Assembly: GCA_021292165.1 (NCBI GenBank)
Contig: CM037879.1
Span: forward strand, 23,171,817-23,235,816
DNA from: Shinisaurus crocodilurus
Taxonomy: Eukaryota > Chordata > Lepidosauria > Squamata > Shinisauridae
DNA length: 64,000 bases
Direction of reading: 5' to 3'
This document shows positions 60,401-64,000 of the stretch, in pieces. Made by a program: the position numbers and the translations under genes. Each line of letters starts with the position of its first letter. Within the stretch, counting starts at the first letter, position 1. The notes under the pieces are model-generated. The model was not told where the DNA came from. It saw only the letters and a program-made list of their open reading frames with translations, and did not search any database.

Positions 60401-62036
60401 CTGGTCCATATCTGTAACTGGAGATGCCAAAGTTTGAACCTGGGACTGTCTCTACCACTGAGCCATTACTTCTCCTCAGACTCAGAGAAAGAGGACAATG
60501 AGCTAGCCGTGACCTGTTTTGTCTTTGTATTTTCCTACAATACCTTCCCCACCATGGAGACTCTCCCTGCAAGGATTTGGTGGAAAACAAAGTTACTTCC
60601 TCCATCATGAGAGCAAATCAAACTACAACAGAAACCTCTCAGTGAGATCCAGTTTACATGCAAGAGGCCGGCAGAAGTATGGCCAAGAAGGCGGCAGTCT
60701 AGTTTTATGTCACCAGTGACCTCCAATGAAGTGGACTCTTAACACCAAAGACTCTAACCTGCCTATATGCATCCTGCATATATGAATAAATGGACTGGAA
60801 ATAAAACTAATAAATGTCTTTATTAGTTTTAAACCTTGTTTGGACAATCCATTTCCTTTTAAGAGCCTTTTAGCAGGGTTTAACAACCCACGTGGTGATA
60901 ACCAGTTTCAATAACTAGGCTGTGCATAAGGGGGAAAACTCTGCATCATCCTAACCAGTATAGGACCGACTCCTTTCCACATCCTCCAACAGAAACGGGC
61001 CCGGCTCAAGGTGCTAATGCCACACTAGGTGGGGTGTGGCGATGCCAAAGGCCTCTTTGCACAAAACGGAGCGCAAGAATGCCTGCCATCTCACAGAGGC
61101 TTCTGGAATGGGCTCTCGGTTTGTGGCAAGGAGCCAGCCACACCAGAAAAGGCACAAAAACCTGAGCGTTCCTACACTGTTACTTTCAGCATAAGATATT
61201 GCAGGTGCCCCTCAGACGGCACCACCCTAGTCAGCTGCGAGTTTGCCAGTACAGTTGAGCTGGCCCCTTGCCAAGGAATGTGATGGAAGCGTCTTGCTCC
61301 GCTGTTTAGGCTCTTGGTAAGTTTGTTGGAAAGCAGGGTGCAAGTACAAGGGGGATAACCAGCACCCCAACTTTGAGTTTATACACACACATATTCCCTT
61401 CGTTTCAGAGGTTTGCTATGCAGAAGTCATCATCAGCAAACGCTTTGGGGGGCATGGAGCTAAACCTTCTCTCGCATTACTGCAGATCGTGCACTGCTGT
61501 TAAACGCACAGGTACAAGGGCCGGCTGAGAAGTTGGCAACTCCATCCCAACTTCAGACACACAGGCAAGGAACAGATCCAACACCTACAGATGCAATGAA
61601 ATAGTGGTGCTGTGTACAAGAGGATAGCTGTGGACTTGCAGAATAACACCCACTTTAAATAATTTTAAAAATAGGGTGTGTGTGTATGTGGGGGAGATAA
61701 ATTTGGGAAAAGTGGAAGAGGGGAAGCGTTCAAATCAGAAGCAGCAGCCAAAAGGAAGGAGGGAAAGTGGGGTCCAGCAGCAAAGAGTTGGTTTTGGCTC
61801 GGCCTGGAGTCGGTGAGCGGAGCAAGGTGGACGCTGCAGCCCCGCCGAGCAAAGCCCCCGCCAGCGCCCCACTCGCGCCCCCCAGTCCCTCCCGCGCCCC
61901 CAGTCACCTCCCGCGCCGAGTCACCCATGGCTGCGTCGGGCGTGGCCACGACCGGGCTCCTCGACGGCTTGGCGGCAGGATCTGGTGGCTGCGGCGATGG
62001 CAGGATCCCCGCTCCGCTTCGGCAGACGGACTCCAT
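20426..62036 (-). CDS. TPCN3: Two-pore channel 3 (TPCN3), complete in 19 coding exons
   Basis: Two-pore channels carry two six-helix repeats and assemble as dimers; TPC3 of other vertebrates is a voltage-gated sodium channel found at the cell surface and in endolysosomes. Exons listed separately total 2,370 bp (789 residues plus stop), and every splice phase agrees. Rough map: cytosolic N-terminus 1-80; domain I S1-S6 80-305, with filter TTANSPDVM near 255-264; EF-hand-like linker 307-420; domain II S1-S6 422-675, with S4 ILRVLRLIRIIDSIQR near 515-535 and filter VVNQWHD near 628; C-tail 676-789. Length fits the family (about 750-830). Chosen start is ATG at 62034-62036 (A at -3, G at +4); the second ATG at codon 37 is also possible. 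Assignment to TPC3 rather than TPC1 or TPC2 rests on remembered family features and is less certain than the family itself. No frameshift or stop was seen. Confidence 0.87.
20879..20945. mobile_element. Half copy of the hAT-like MITE
   Basis: GGGGCATGCTGGGAGTTGTA followed by ATCTGGGGACCCAAGGTTGG and AGAACACTG, the right half of the family found complete at 24643-24777. Confidence 0.65.
21915..22125. mobile_element. Foldback element with TTCACACAT ends
   Basis: TGGTTCACACATAAAGACAA at the left; GTGTTGTGTGAACCAGG at the right; several internal AACCCATG / CATGGGTT pairs. Confidence 0.55.
22377..22498 (-). CDS. TPCN3: TPCN3 exon 18, C-terminal tail
   Basis: Acceptor CCCCAG and donor GTGAGT, phase 2 in and 1 out. 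It encodes LLDGKLLDNMETNEND and KKTPKGLMFKIASK. Sequence is divergent; phase agreement with both neighbours supports it. Confidence 0.78.
24520..24612. repeat. Inverted repeat around GCTGCCTGAGGCCA
   Basis: ACCCAAAATCAGCTGCCTGA mirrors TCAGGCAGCTGTTTTTGGGT, with a spacer of about 40 bp. Confidence 0.7.
24643..24777. mobile_element. Near-perfect palindromic hAT-like MITE
   Basis: From CAGTGTTCTCCAACC to GGTTGGAGAACACTG the two arms are mirror copies, meeting at AGCCAGCTATGCTGGCT. The flanks CTATATAGAG and CTCTATATAG extend the palindrome instead of giving a direct duplication. Confidence 0.85.
24981..25094 (-). CDS. TPCN3: TPCN3 exon 17, end of S6 and gate-proximal helix
   Basis: Acceptor TTTAAG and donor GTAAGT, phase 2 both sides. 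It encodes IFVAFILEAFFVEYSLEK and AIEKKIQELGIGIQ, closely resembling FVAFILE of TPC1 S6. Confidence 0.92.
25384..25503. mobile_element. Palindromic hAT-like MITE with exact 8-bp target duplication
   Basis: CAGTGTTCTCC ... GGAGAACACTG, flanked by GTCTATCT at 25376-25383 and 25504-25511. This copy defines the family termini and supports hAT membership. Confidence 0.9.
26102..26304. mobile_element. Palindromic element
   Basis: Arms GTGTGAAGTGTGGTCATG and CATGACCACATTTCACAC, then CGCATTTGGGGGAGAGGAAC and its mirror near 26228. Outer GTTGGCT / AGCCAAC also pair. Family unknown. Confidence 0.65.
26541..26621 (-). CDS. TPCN3: TPCN3 exon 16, domain II pore exit and S6 start
   Basis: Acceptor GGCCAG and donor GTAAGT, phase 2 both sides. 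It encodes GFALVTHQAAKLYFITFHIV. The open frame runs further upstream, but this acceptor keeps the pore-to-S6 spacing seen in TPC1. Confidence 0.88.
   Translation of the reverse strand, partial: WICPRDSPSCKAVLHHLSHCRGYHDY
26818..27270 (-). mobile_element. CR1-group LINE 3' fragment
   Basis: The minus strand reads HFTQQIVKLGNSLPQDV, the C-terminal signature of CR1-group proteins. The 3' UTR contains GGTCTGGTCCAGCATGGCCC. Related pieces at 48020-48245 (-) and 55669-55790 (+). Confidence 0.75.
27746..27978 (-). CDS. TPCN3: TPCN3 exon 15, domain II S5, turret and pore
   Basis: Acceptor ATTAG and donor GTAGCC, phase 0 in and 2 out. It encodes VVYYMFSIIGMEIFRG, a luminal or extracellular turret with an NST glycosylation site, and FIVLMELTVVNQWHD. 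TPC1 and TPC2 have VVNNW at the filter where this has VVNQW. Confidence 0.93.
28462..28731. mobile_element. hAT-like MITE with CAGGGCTGGCC ends
   Basis: CAGGGCTGGCCC and GGGCCGGCCCTG are inverted termini. The 8-bp flanks GCATAATT and GCATAGGG match at five positions. Part of the same family occurs at about 38490-38542. Confidence 0.6.
28935..29052. mobile_element. Foldback element with TTCAGATGA ends
   Basis: GGTTCAGATGATATGATAAC at left and GTTATCGTGTTGTCTGAA at right, with ACCCACACTCAA / TTGAGTGTGGGT in the middle. Confidence 0.6.
29090..29178 (-). mobile_element. tRNA-derived SINE head
   Basis: Minus strand shows TTAGCTCAGTGGTAGATCAC (A box) and GGTTCCAGGCTCAATCC (B box), the pol III promoter of the 2110-2262 family. 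Confidence 0.65.
29252..29321 (-). CDS. TPCN3: TPCN3 exon 14, domain II S4-S5 and start of S5
   Basis: Acceptor TTCTAG and donor GTGAGC, phase 2 in and 0 out. It encodes FRVIMNTLINILPTMLTFGG, the S4-S5 linker and beginning of S5. Confidence 0.9.
30115..30145. repeat. (CA)n microsatellite
   Basis: Uninterrupted CA dinucleotides just downstream of TPCN3 exon 13. Confidence 0.95.
30190..30277 (-). CDS. TPCN3: TPCN3 exon 13, domain II S4 voltage sensor
   Basis: Acceptor CCTTAG and donor GTAAAA, phase 1 in and 2 out. It encodes ILDIVFILRVLRLIRIIDS with arginines spaced every third residue, as needed for a voltage sensor. The acceptor was chosen over a closer CAACAG because only it fits the phase of both neighbours. 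Confidence 0.9.
32379..32443. repeat. (TC)n(TA)n compound microsatellite
   Basis: A run of CT units passes directly into TA units. Confidence 0.95.
32870..32934 (-). CDS. TPCN3: TPCN3 exon 12, domain II S3
   Basis: Acceptor CCTAG and donor GTAAGA, phase 2 in and 1 out. It encodes FDTSIIIAALIATVL, the S3 helix that continues the FWNW sequence. Confidence 0.9.
32966..33336. mobile_element. Foldback element with CACGTAATGGCGGCAAA ends
   Basis: GTAATGGCGGCAAACCATGG at left mirrors ATGATTTGCCGCCATTACAT at right; inside are GGGTTAATTAA motifs and paired GTTAAC / AACAACC stretches. Confidence 0.65.
33425..33508. mobile_element. Half copy of the hAT-like MITE
   Basis: TGGGAATGATGGGAGTTGTA, ATCCAACACATCTGGAGAGC and a GAACACTGGGC end. 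Confidence 0.55.
33815..34000 (-). CDS. TPCN3: TPCN3 exon 11, domain II S1-S2
   Basis: Acceptor TTGCAG and donor GTAAGT, phase 2 both sides. It encodes WIYDVIILINAVFIALDE (S1) and EWVFLCLYIVEILLKLY (S2), ending FFGRNQFWNW, a classic voltage-gated channel segment. Confidence 0.93.
34201..34345 (-). CDS. TPCN3: TPCN3 exon 10, linker ahead of domain II
   Basis: Acceptor TTGCAG and donor GTAAGT, phase 1 in and 2 out. It encodes SFVRLADLLNIQVIAVKVR and FIRNLVQHK leading into S1. Confidence 0.87.
34745..35340 (+). mobile_element. L2-type LINE 3' fragment
   Basis: CTATAAAGTCTTACACAGCTTGGG and AAGGTGGCAACAAGGGAGAG belong to the L2-like C-terminal region. The 3' UTR includes GTAAACCACCCAGAGAGCTT. 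An (AC)n tract lies within. Confidence 0.6.
35172..35202. repeat. (AC)n microsatellite
   Basis: Uninterrupted AC units inside the L2-like fragment. Confidence 0.95.
36168..36335. mobile_element. TA-flanked non-autonomous DNA transposon
   Basis: Ends CAGTATTTTTCCATG and GGACGGAAAAATACG type are inverted and both are bordered by TA (36166-36167 and 36336-36337), as in Tc1/mariner-like insertions. Inner GTCGTCTTATAC / GGCGTCTTATA also pair. Confidence 0.65.
36477..37099. mobile_element. hAT-like MITE carrying a nested solo LTR
   Basis: CACTGTTCTCCAACC at 36477 and GGTTGGAGAACACTG ending 37099, flanked by exact 8-bp duplication ATGTATAG (36469-36476 and 37100-37107). The LTR at 36546-37077 interrupts it. 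Confidence 0.88.
36546..37077 (-). mobile_element. Solo LTR of an endogenous retrovirus-like element
   Basis: 532 bp with TG...CA termini and exact 5-bp target duplication GACCC (36541-36545 and 37078-37082). On the minus strand a TATAAAG box near 36855 precedes AATAAA near 36656, the order expected of U3-R, so it points leftward. No internal coding region is present. Confidence 0.85.
37338..37539 (-). CDS. TPCN3: TPCN3 exon 9, EF-hand-like interdomain linker
   Basis: Acceptor TTCCCAG and donor GTGAGT, phase 0 in and 1 out. It encodes MKRRKMIEAFNLLKV and later MSDEEQKGNV, the helical linker between repeats that resembles an EF-hand pair in other two-pore channels. Confidence 0.9.
38617..39022. 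mobile_element. TA-flanked element with ACTCGAGTATAAG termini
   Basis: TATACTCGAGTATAAG at left and CTTATACTCGAGTATA at right are exact inverses. Inner copies of CGAGTATAAGCC and a run of G-rich sequence lie between. Confidence 0.7.
39099..39225 (-). CDS. TPCN3: TPCN3 exon 8, domain I S6
   Basis: Acceptor CTGTAG and donor GTAAGT, phase 2 in and 0 out. It encodes MPAYDFSGWYCLFF and the S6 helix ending VFLAVVYNNYRKHLK. Confidence 0.92.
39842..39943 (-). CDS. TPCN3: TPCN3 exon 7, domain I pore loop
   Basis: Acceptor TTTTAG and donor GTAGGT, phase 2 both sides. It encodes the pore helix and filter LVTTANSPDV, nearly the TTANNPDVM filter of TPC2. Confidence 0.92.
40431..40549 (-). CDS. TPCN3: TPCN3 exon 6, domain I S4-S5 linker and S5
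   Basis: Acceptor TGGCAG and donor GTAAGG, phase 0 in and 2 out. It encodes IRRAFRSIRNTLPEI followed by the hydrophobic S5 helix VFLLFMFSVLMFSLMALK. Confidence 0.9.
41656..41680. repeat. (TG)n microsatellite
   Basis: Uninterrupted TG units. Confidence 0.9.
41831..41935 (-). mobile_element. tRNA-derived SINE, 5' part
   Basis: Minus strand: GCCAGTGTGGCGTAGCAGTT head to GAAGCTCACTGGGTGACTTT; tail missing. Confidence 0.65.
43323..43439 (-). CDS. TPCN3: TPCN3 exon 5, domain I S3-S4
   Basis: Acceptor TTCCAG and donor GTAAGA, phase 0 both sides. It encodes LTLVDLIIYGALR and RGVRWSRPMRPIFLI, the arginine-containing S4 of domain I. Confidence 0.9.
43469..43503. repeat. (AG)n microsatellite
   Basis: Uninterrupted AG units close upstream of TPCN3 exon 5. 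Confidence 0.95.
43567..43733. mobile_element. Palindromic element
   Basis: GGAGGCTGGTGACTC mirrors GAGTCACCAGCCTCC; inner TTTATAGGAGCTATCCATGG mirrors CCATGGACAGCTCCTATAAA. A half copy is at 50825-50921. Confidence 0.7.
43826..43893. mobile_element. Half copy of the hAT-like MITE
   Basis: GGGAGTTGTAATCCAACACA, ATCTGGAGGGCACAGGTTGG and GGAAGGCTG. Confidence 0.55.
44944..45050. mobile_element. Palindromic MITE, second copy of the 2839-2946 family
   Basis: CAATCCTATGCAAGTTTAGA mirrors TTTAAACTTGCATAGGATTG, with AGGCCTACAA / TTGTAGGCCT at the centre. Confidence 0.75.
45515..46078. mobile_element. 564-bp palindromic hAT-like element with 8-bp target duplication
   Basis: Ends TAGGGATGTG and CACCCCTA are inverted; CATCCAGC at 45507-45514 and 46079-46086 is an exact direct duplication. 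Long G+C-rich arms (CGCTCGGCGAGCACTGCCAC and mirror) surround an A/T-rich centre. Open frames inside are on palindromic DNA and not genes. Confidence 0.85.
46300..46428 (-). CDS. TPCN3: TPCN3 exon 4, domain I S2 and start of S3
   Basis: Acceptor CAACAG and donor GTCAGT, phase 0 both sides. It encodes SLIEVLCLLVFFGRLVHFA (S2), a short loop ending FWKDTKN, then the first part of S3. Confidence 0.88.
47684..47825 (-). mobile_element. 5S rRNA-derived SINE with CR1-like tail
   Basis: Minus-strand copy of the 1768-1935 element: TGGAAAGCTAAGCAGGGTCA, CTTGGATGGGAGACC, then TAGTTTCCTGCATTGAGCAG and GGTTGGACTCGATAGCC. Confidence 0.75.
47836..48018 (-). mobile_element. tRNA-derived SINE
   Basis: Minus strand GGCCATGGCTCATGGGCAGA head, GGCTCAATCACGGGCATCTC, GTAGGGCTGGAAAAACTCCT body. 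Same family as 2110 and 57951. Confidence 0.65.
48020..48245 (-). mobile_element. CR1-group LINE 3' fragment
   Basis: CAGCATTCTGTTCCCACAGT and TAGCCATTGATAGCCTTATA correspond to the 26818-27270 fragment. Confidence 0.6.
48409..48520 (-). CDS. TPCN3: TPCN3 exon 3, domain I S1
   Basis: Acceptor TTCCCAG and donor GTGAGC, phase 2 in and 0 out. LYYLYNHWAMQ leads into the hydrophobic S1 helix FFIFVDLALAVTEEPAV. Confidence 0.88.
49840..49922 (-). CDS. TPCN3: TPCN3 exon 2
   Basis: Acceptor CAACAG and donor GTGAGT, phase 0 in and 2 out. It encodes GLLLAAAYVYDAQYNRNIPF, the conserved cytosolic helix ahead of domain I S1. Confidence 0.85.
50196..50545 (+). mobile_element. CR1 LINE 3' end
   Basis: Encodes LQKRRLRGDMIALSQYLKGC and ends in TTCTATGATTCTATG, the CR1 3'-terminal repeat. 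Inserted upstream of TPCN3 exon 2. Confidence 0.85.
50825..50921. mobile_element. Half copy of the 43567-43733 palindromic element
   Basis: ACCATGGATAGCTCCTATAA and GGATAAGGAGCCCCACTGAC match that element. Confidence 0.55.
51011..54262 (-). mobile_element. Nearly complete endonuclease-RT LINE, copy 2
   Basis: A single minus-strand frame of about 970 codons (54252 to 51340) holds an exonuclease-endonuclease-phosphatase domain (ALQETR near 31, GDFNARVG 143-150, TDHRL near 239-243) and a reverse transcriptase (GFRPSRGT, DLAKAFDTVD, YADD near 736). A run of six T at 51350-51355, where copy 1 has seven, shifts the frame and cuts off the last 90 or so residues, which continue in another frame to 51098 (CPHCGKLCGSKIGLHSHLRTH). 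The frame lacks an ATG and the first strand of the endonuclease, so it is slightly 5'-truncated. The 3' end is (GAT)n. Clade (RTE-like or Vingi/Ingi-like) unresolved. Confidence 0.9.
54384..54422. repeat. (TC)n microsatellite
   Basis: Uninterrupted TC units next to a poly-C run. Confidence 0.95.
54471..54750. repeat. Unclassified dispersed repeat, copy 1
   Basis: About 280 bp, roughly 90% like 60713-60992 in the same orientation. Contains CATATATGAATAAATGG and ACCAGTTTCAATAAC. Both copies end in CCAACA; no terminal inverted repeats or duplications were seen. Could be an LTR fragment. Confidence 0.75.
54852..54975. mobile_element. Palindromic hAT-like MITE
   Basis: CCCAACCTGGCACCCTCCAG mirrors CTGGAGGGTGCCAGGCTGGG; core CATGGCCAATGGCTGGGATG. 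Confidence 0.75.
55669..55790 (+). mobile_element. CR1-group LINE 3' end
   Basis: GGTTGGCCACTGCGTGAACA, ACCCTTGGTCTGATCCAGCA and TTCTTATGTTCTTA terminus; plus-strand relative of 26818-27270. Confidence 0.6.
57607..57722. mobile_element. Foldback element with TCTGAACCCGGTGAGG ends
   Basis: GTTGTCTGAACCCGGTGAGG mirrors CCTCACCAGGTTCAGATGAC; GGGTTGTTGGCGTGG and AACCCACC pair inside. Confidence 0.65.
57900..57930. repeat. (GT)n microsatellite
   Basis: GT units with one GC interruption. Confidence 0.9.
57951..58115 (+). mobile_element. tRNA-derived SINE
   Basis: Plus-strand copy: AGAAGGTCCCAGGTTCGATC (B box), ATCTCCAGGTAGGGCTGGAG body and GATGGAGCAAGGGTCTGACT tail. The A-box half is missing. 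Confidence 0.65.
59110..60055 (+). mobile_element. CR1 LINE 3' fragment with open frame
   Basis: A 285-codon frame (59114-59971) starts at the RT active site (FADDTKLGG) and runs through MKFNRDKCQVLHPGRGNQ, LEYCVQFWAPHFKKD, AIRQWNQLPSEVVDSPTLEAF to the natural CR1 stop. The 3' UTR ends TTCTATGATTCTA. 5'-truncated; an open frame without upstream RT is not a host gene. Confidence 0.92.
60318..60480 (-). mobile_element. tRNA-derived SINE
   Basis: Minus strand: AATGGCTCAGTGGTAGAGAC A box, GGTTCAAACTTTGGCATCTC and CACTGGGCTAGATGGACAAA; full-length relative of 2110-2262. Confidence 0.65.
60713..60992. repeat. Unclassified dispersed repeat, copy 2
   Basis: See 54471-54750. Same orientation and order; differences are scattered substitutions and short indels, so the copies are moderately old. 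Confidence 0.75.
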
Positions 62037-62270
62037 CGTGGAGCAGCCCAGCTGGGGCGCTTTAATCCCCACAGCCGCACGTGACGCCGGGCAGCGGAAA
62101 CACCTCACGGGCCCGGCGGCGGGGAACGAGCGGAGGACAGATGGATAAACGGGTGGGCGGGCGGGCGACGCGTGCTCGTTCGCTGCAAATTCCAGCGGGG
62201 GTCGCCCGCCGGGTCTTCGTCTGCTGCAGCAGCAGCAAAAGCAACACGAAGTCTGGTGGCCCCTCGGGCC
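61780..62270 (-). promoter_or_regulatory. CpG-rich island around TPCN3 exon 1
   Basis: By eye this stretch is far richer in G+C and CpG than anything around it, and it spans the proposed first coding exon and upstream sequence. This is the usual form of a vertebrate promoter. No TATA box was identified. Confidence 0.65.
61908..62036 (-). CDS. TPCN3: TPCN3 exon 1
   Basis: From the ATG at 62036 it gives 43 residues, rich in Pro, Ala and Ser, ending MGDSARE; donor GTGACT, phase 0. It lies in a CpG-rich stretch. The low-conservation cytosolic N-terminus makes this the least certain exon. Confidence 0.68.
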
Positions 62271-62372
62271 GCGATCATAAACGCGCTTACCTGGGAAGTA
62301 AGGCCCATTGAATTCAATGGGACCTACTTCTGAGTAGGCATGCGTAGGATTGCACCGTTTTTAGCCTTAATA

Positions 62373-62623
62373 CAGTCATGCCTTGGATTGAGAGCATAAT
62401 TCGTTCCAGAAACGTGCTTGTAATCCAAAACACTCTTATATCAAAACGAAATCCCCCCAAAAAAATTTCTACAGAGATTTTTAATTTAAGCTGTACTACA
62501 GTACTTGTATTGCAAGACGTCGCTTGTATATCAAGTAAAACAATAAATAAATAAATATTTAAAAATTTGCTTGTCTTGCAAAATGCTCTCAAACCAAGTT
62601 ACTTGCAATCCAAGGTATTACTG
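62373..62623. mobile_element. TA-flanked Tigger/pogo-like non-autonomous element
   Basis: CAGTCATGCCTTGGATTG and its inverse CAATCCAAGGTATTACTG are termini, with TA on both sides (62371-62372 and 62624-62625). The right terminus resembles TcMar-Tigger ends. Confidence 0.75.
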
Positions 62624-62935
62624 TAAATATATTCTGGCAGAAGCTTTCGTGGACACCGTCTGCTTGATCGGGTGCACGAAGTGTTACGGTGGCCACGCGT
62701 GAACAGGAAGGTCAGAGACGGATGGTCAGCGCTGAATTGCTGCAGTGCAATTCATCAAGAGGTTTAATTCTTATTTCCTGCAGTTTGAACAAGGACAAAA
62801 GTTGTTTGTTTTTTTTAATCACACTGTGCAAGTTAATCTGCTCACTATTCCGATGACGCCTGTGTTATCAACCAACAACGTTTTGTGAATGGCAACTGTT
62901 AAGGTCATTTTCACTGTCTGTACTTTGTGCATGTT

Positions 62936-63342
62936 GTTAGGTCATGTTGTTCGAATGTCTTGACTGCCGTCTCCCAAAGCAGTTACCGTACTTTATTTCC
63001 AACTCAAGGATGGAAAGCGGAATATCGGTGGTCAATATAAGAGGTTTAAAGATGTTCTTAAGGCTAATCTAAAAAAAAAAAAAAAAGCAATATAAACATC
63101 GAAAACTGGGAAACTCTGGCCCATGAACGATCAGGTCGGCCTTTCACAAAGGTTTTATGGACTTTGAAGAAGCCCGAGTGCAAGGTGAAAGGGGGGAGAA
63201 ACATGCTAAGCGAAAAGCACATCAAACGAATCCTTTAGGACCATCTTCCATCTGGTAACCTGTGTCCTCACTGTGGGAAGCTCTGTGGATCTAGAATTGG
63301 CCTCCACAGTCACTTACGGACCCATCGCTAGAATCTACACAG
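62936..63342 (+). mobile_element. Endonuclease-RT LINE 3' fragment, copy 3
   Basis: Plus-strand relative of the elements at 6798 and 51011: CTCAAGGATGGAAAGCGGAA, ATAAGAGGTTTAAAGATG and the zinc-finger-coding TGTCCTCACTGTGGGAAGCT. Diverged and frame-broken by an A-run near 63073, hence older than copies 1 and 2. Confidence 0.8.
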
Positions 63343-63344
63343 GT

Positions 63345-63545
63345 TCTTGTCCCCACTTGGCCATGAGGCTCACTGGGTGACTTTGGGCCGGTCACTGACT
63401 CTCAGCCTAACCTGCCTCACAGGGCTGTTGGGAGGATAAAATGGAGAGGAGGATGAGGATTATGGAAGCCACCTTGGGTTCCTTGCAAGAAAAAAGGCAG
63501 GATATAAATATAATAATTTATATTATAATTTATATCAATATTTAT
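63345..63545 (+). mobile_element. tRNA-derived SINE, 3' part
   Basis: GAGGCTCACTGGGTGACTTT, CACAGGGCTGTTGGGAGGAT and GGCAGGATATAAATATAATA; the head is missing where it abuts the LINE fragment. Confidence 0.7.
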
Positions 63546-64000
63546 TTATTTAACACTTCACGGATCTGATGTCTATGAAAGCTTATGCCAGAATAAAATG
63601 CTTAGCCTTCTAAGGTGCCCTTTGTTGTTTCTTTTGCAAAGCAAACTTGCCTGCAGCCAGATCCTGGGAATAATCTCTCACTGGGTTCAGTGGCATTTCC
63701 TGCTGCCCCTGTAAATGTGCATTTAAAAAACACACACCCCTTTTGTTCCACTCAGCACCTTCCCTCCCCATCCAAGGCATGTTTAAGTCAGAATTAGTAA
63801 ATAAATGGGTATGGGATTGCAGCAGCCGTGTCAGTTAGTAATGTCCCCAGCATTGTGACATGCATGGAGTGTAGGACATATGTATTGGAGGGTATCCTTG
63901 TTGTGCACAATATAGCTCGTCTACTTTGTGCGCCACAGAGAAGTGAGTGAGACCCAGTCTGTGCATAGCCCCACTCTGAGATCTGTTTGTTGGGGACCCG

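Larger units (their letters stand above)
62037..64000. other. 5' flank of TPCN3
   Basis: Beyond the CpG island it contains a Tigger-like TA-flanked element (62373-62623), a 3' fragment of the endonuclease-RT LINE (about 62936-63342) and a tRNA-derived SINE (63345-63545). Nothing coding was recognised from there to the end. Confidence 0.65.

Noticed and set aside
61678..62148. 156-codon plus-strand frame in the CpG island
   Set aside because: Antisense to TPCN3 exon 1; long frames are expected in G+C-rich DNA.

Overview
The window reads as vertebrate nuclear DNA, most likely from a squamate reptile. Two interrupted genes have conserved intron phases. The rest is interspersed repeats typical of a lizard-type genome: CR1 and L2 LINEs, tRNA-derived and 5S-derived SINEs, many palindromic hAT-like and TA-flanked DNA transposon remnants, a solo LTR and microsatellites. 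The call of squamate rests on repeat style and on an intact TPCN3 gene (degenerate in primates). It is an inference and no species is claimed.

Left part (1-18,050, + strand): the last 11 coding exons of BUB1, the mitotic checkpoint kinase. They run from the second half of the MAD1-binding CM1 motif, through the ABBA Cdc20-binding motif and the STP Polo-docking motif, to the complete C-terminal kinase domain. Stop codon is at 17,877-17,879 and a poly(A) signal at 18,042. The 5' exons lie outside the window.

Right part (62,036 down to about 19,990, - strand): a complete two-pore channel gene, best called TPCN3. I could join 19 coding exons, all with consistent splice phases. They give an open frame of 2,370 bp (789 codons plus stop) with two six-helix channel repeats, an EF-hand-like linker, both pore loops and an arginine-bearing domain II S4. 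Exon 1 sits in a CpG-rich island at about 61.8-62.3 kb and is followed by a 12-kb first intron. BUB1 and TPCN3 are convergent, about 2 kb apart at their 3' ends.

Introns and flanks are crowded with mobile elements. Notable ones are two almost identical copies of an endonuclease/reverse-transcriptase LINE (6.8-7.9 kb and 51.0-54.26 kb), the longer with a one-base frameshift near its 3' end. There is also a solo LTR with exact 5-bp target duplications nested in a palindromic hAT MITE with exact 8-bp duplications (36.5-37.1 kb). Two copies of a 5S-rRNA-headed SINE with a CR1-like tail are present, and several foldback elements with recognisable target-site duplications. The two genes have unrelated jobs: BUB1 works at kinetochores, TPCN3 is an ion channel. 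Nothing resembling a gene cluster or a novel multi-gene system was found; the novelty is in repeat architecture and in details of the two genes.
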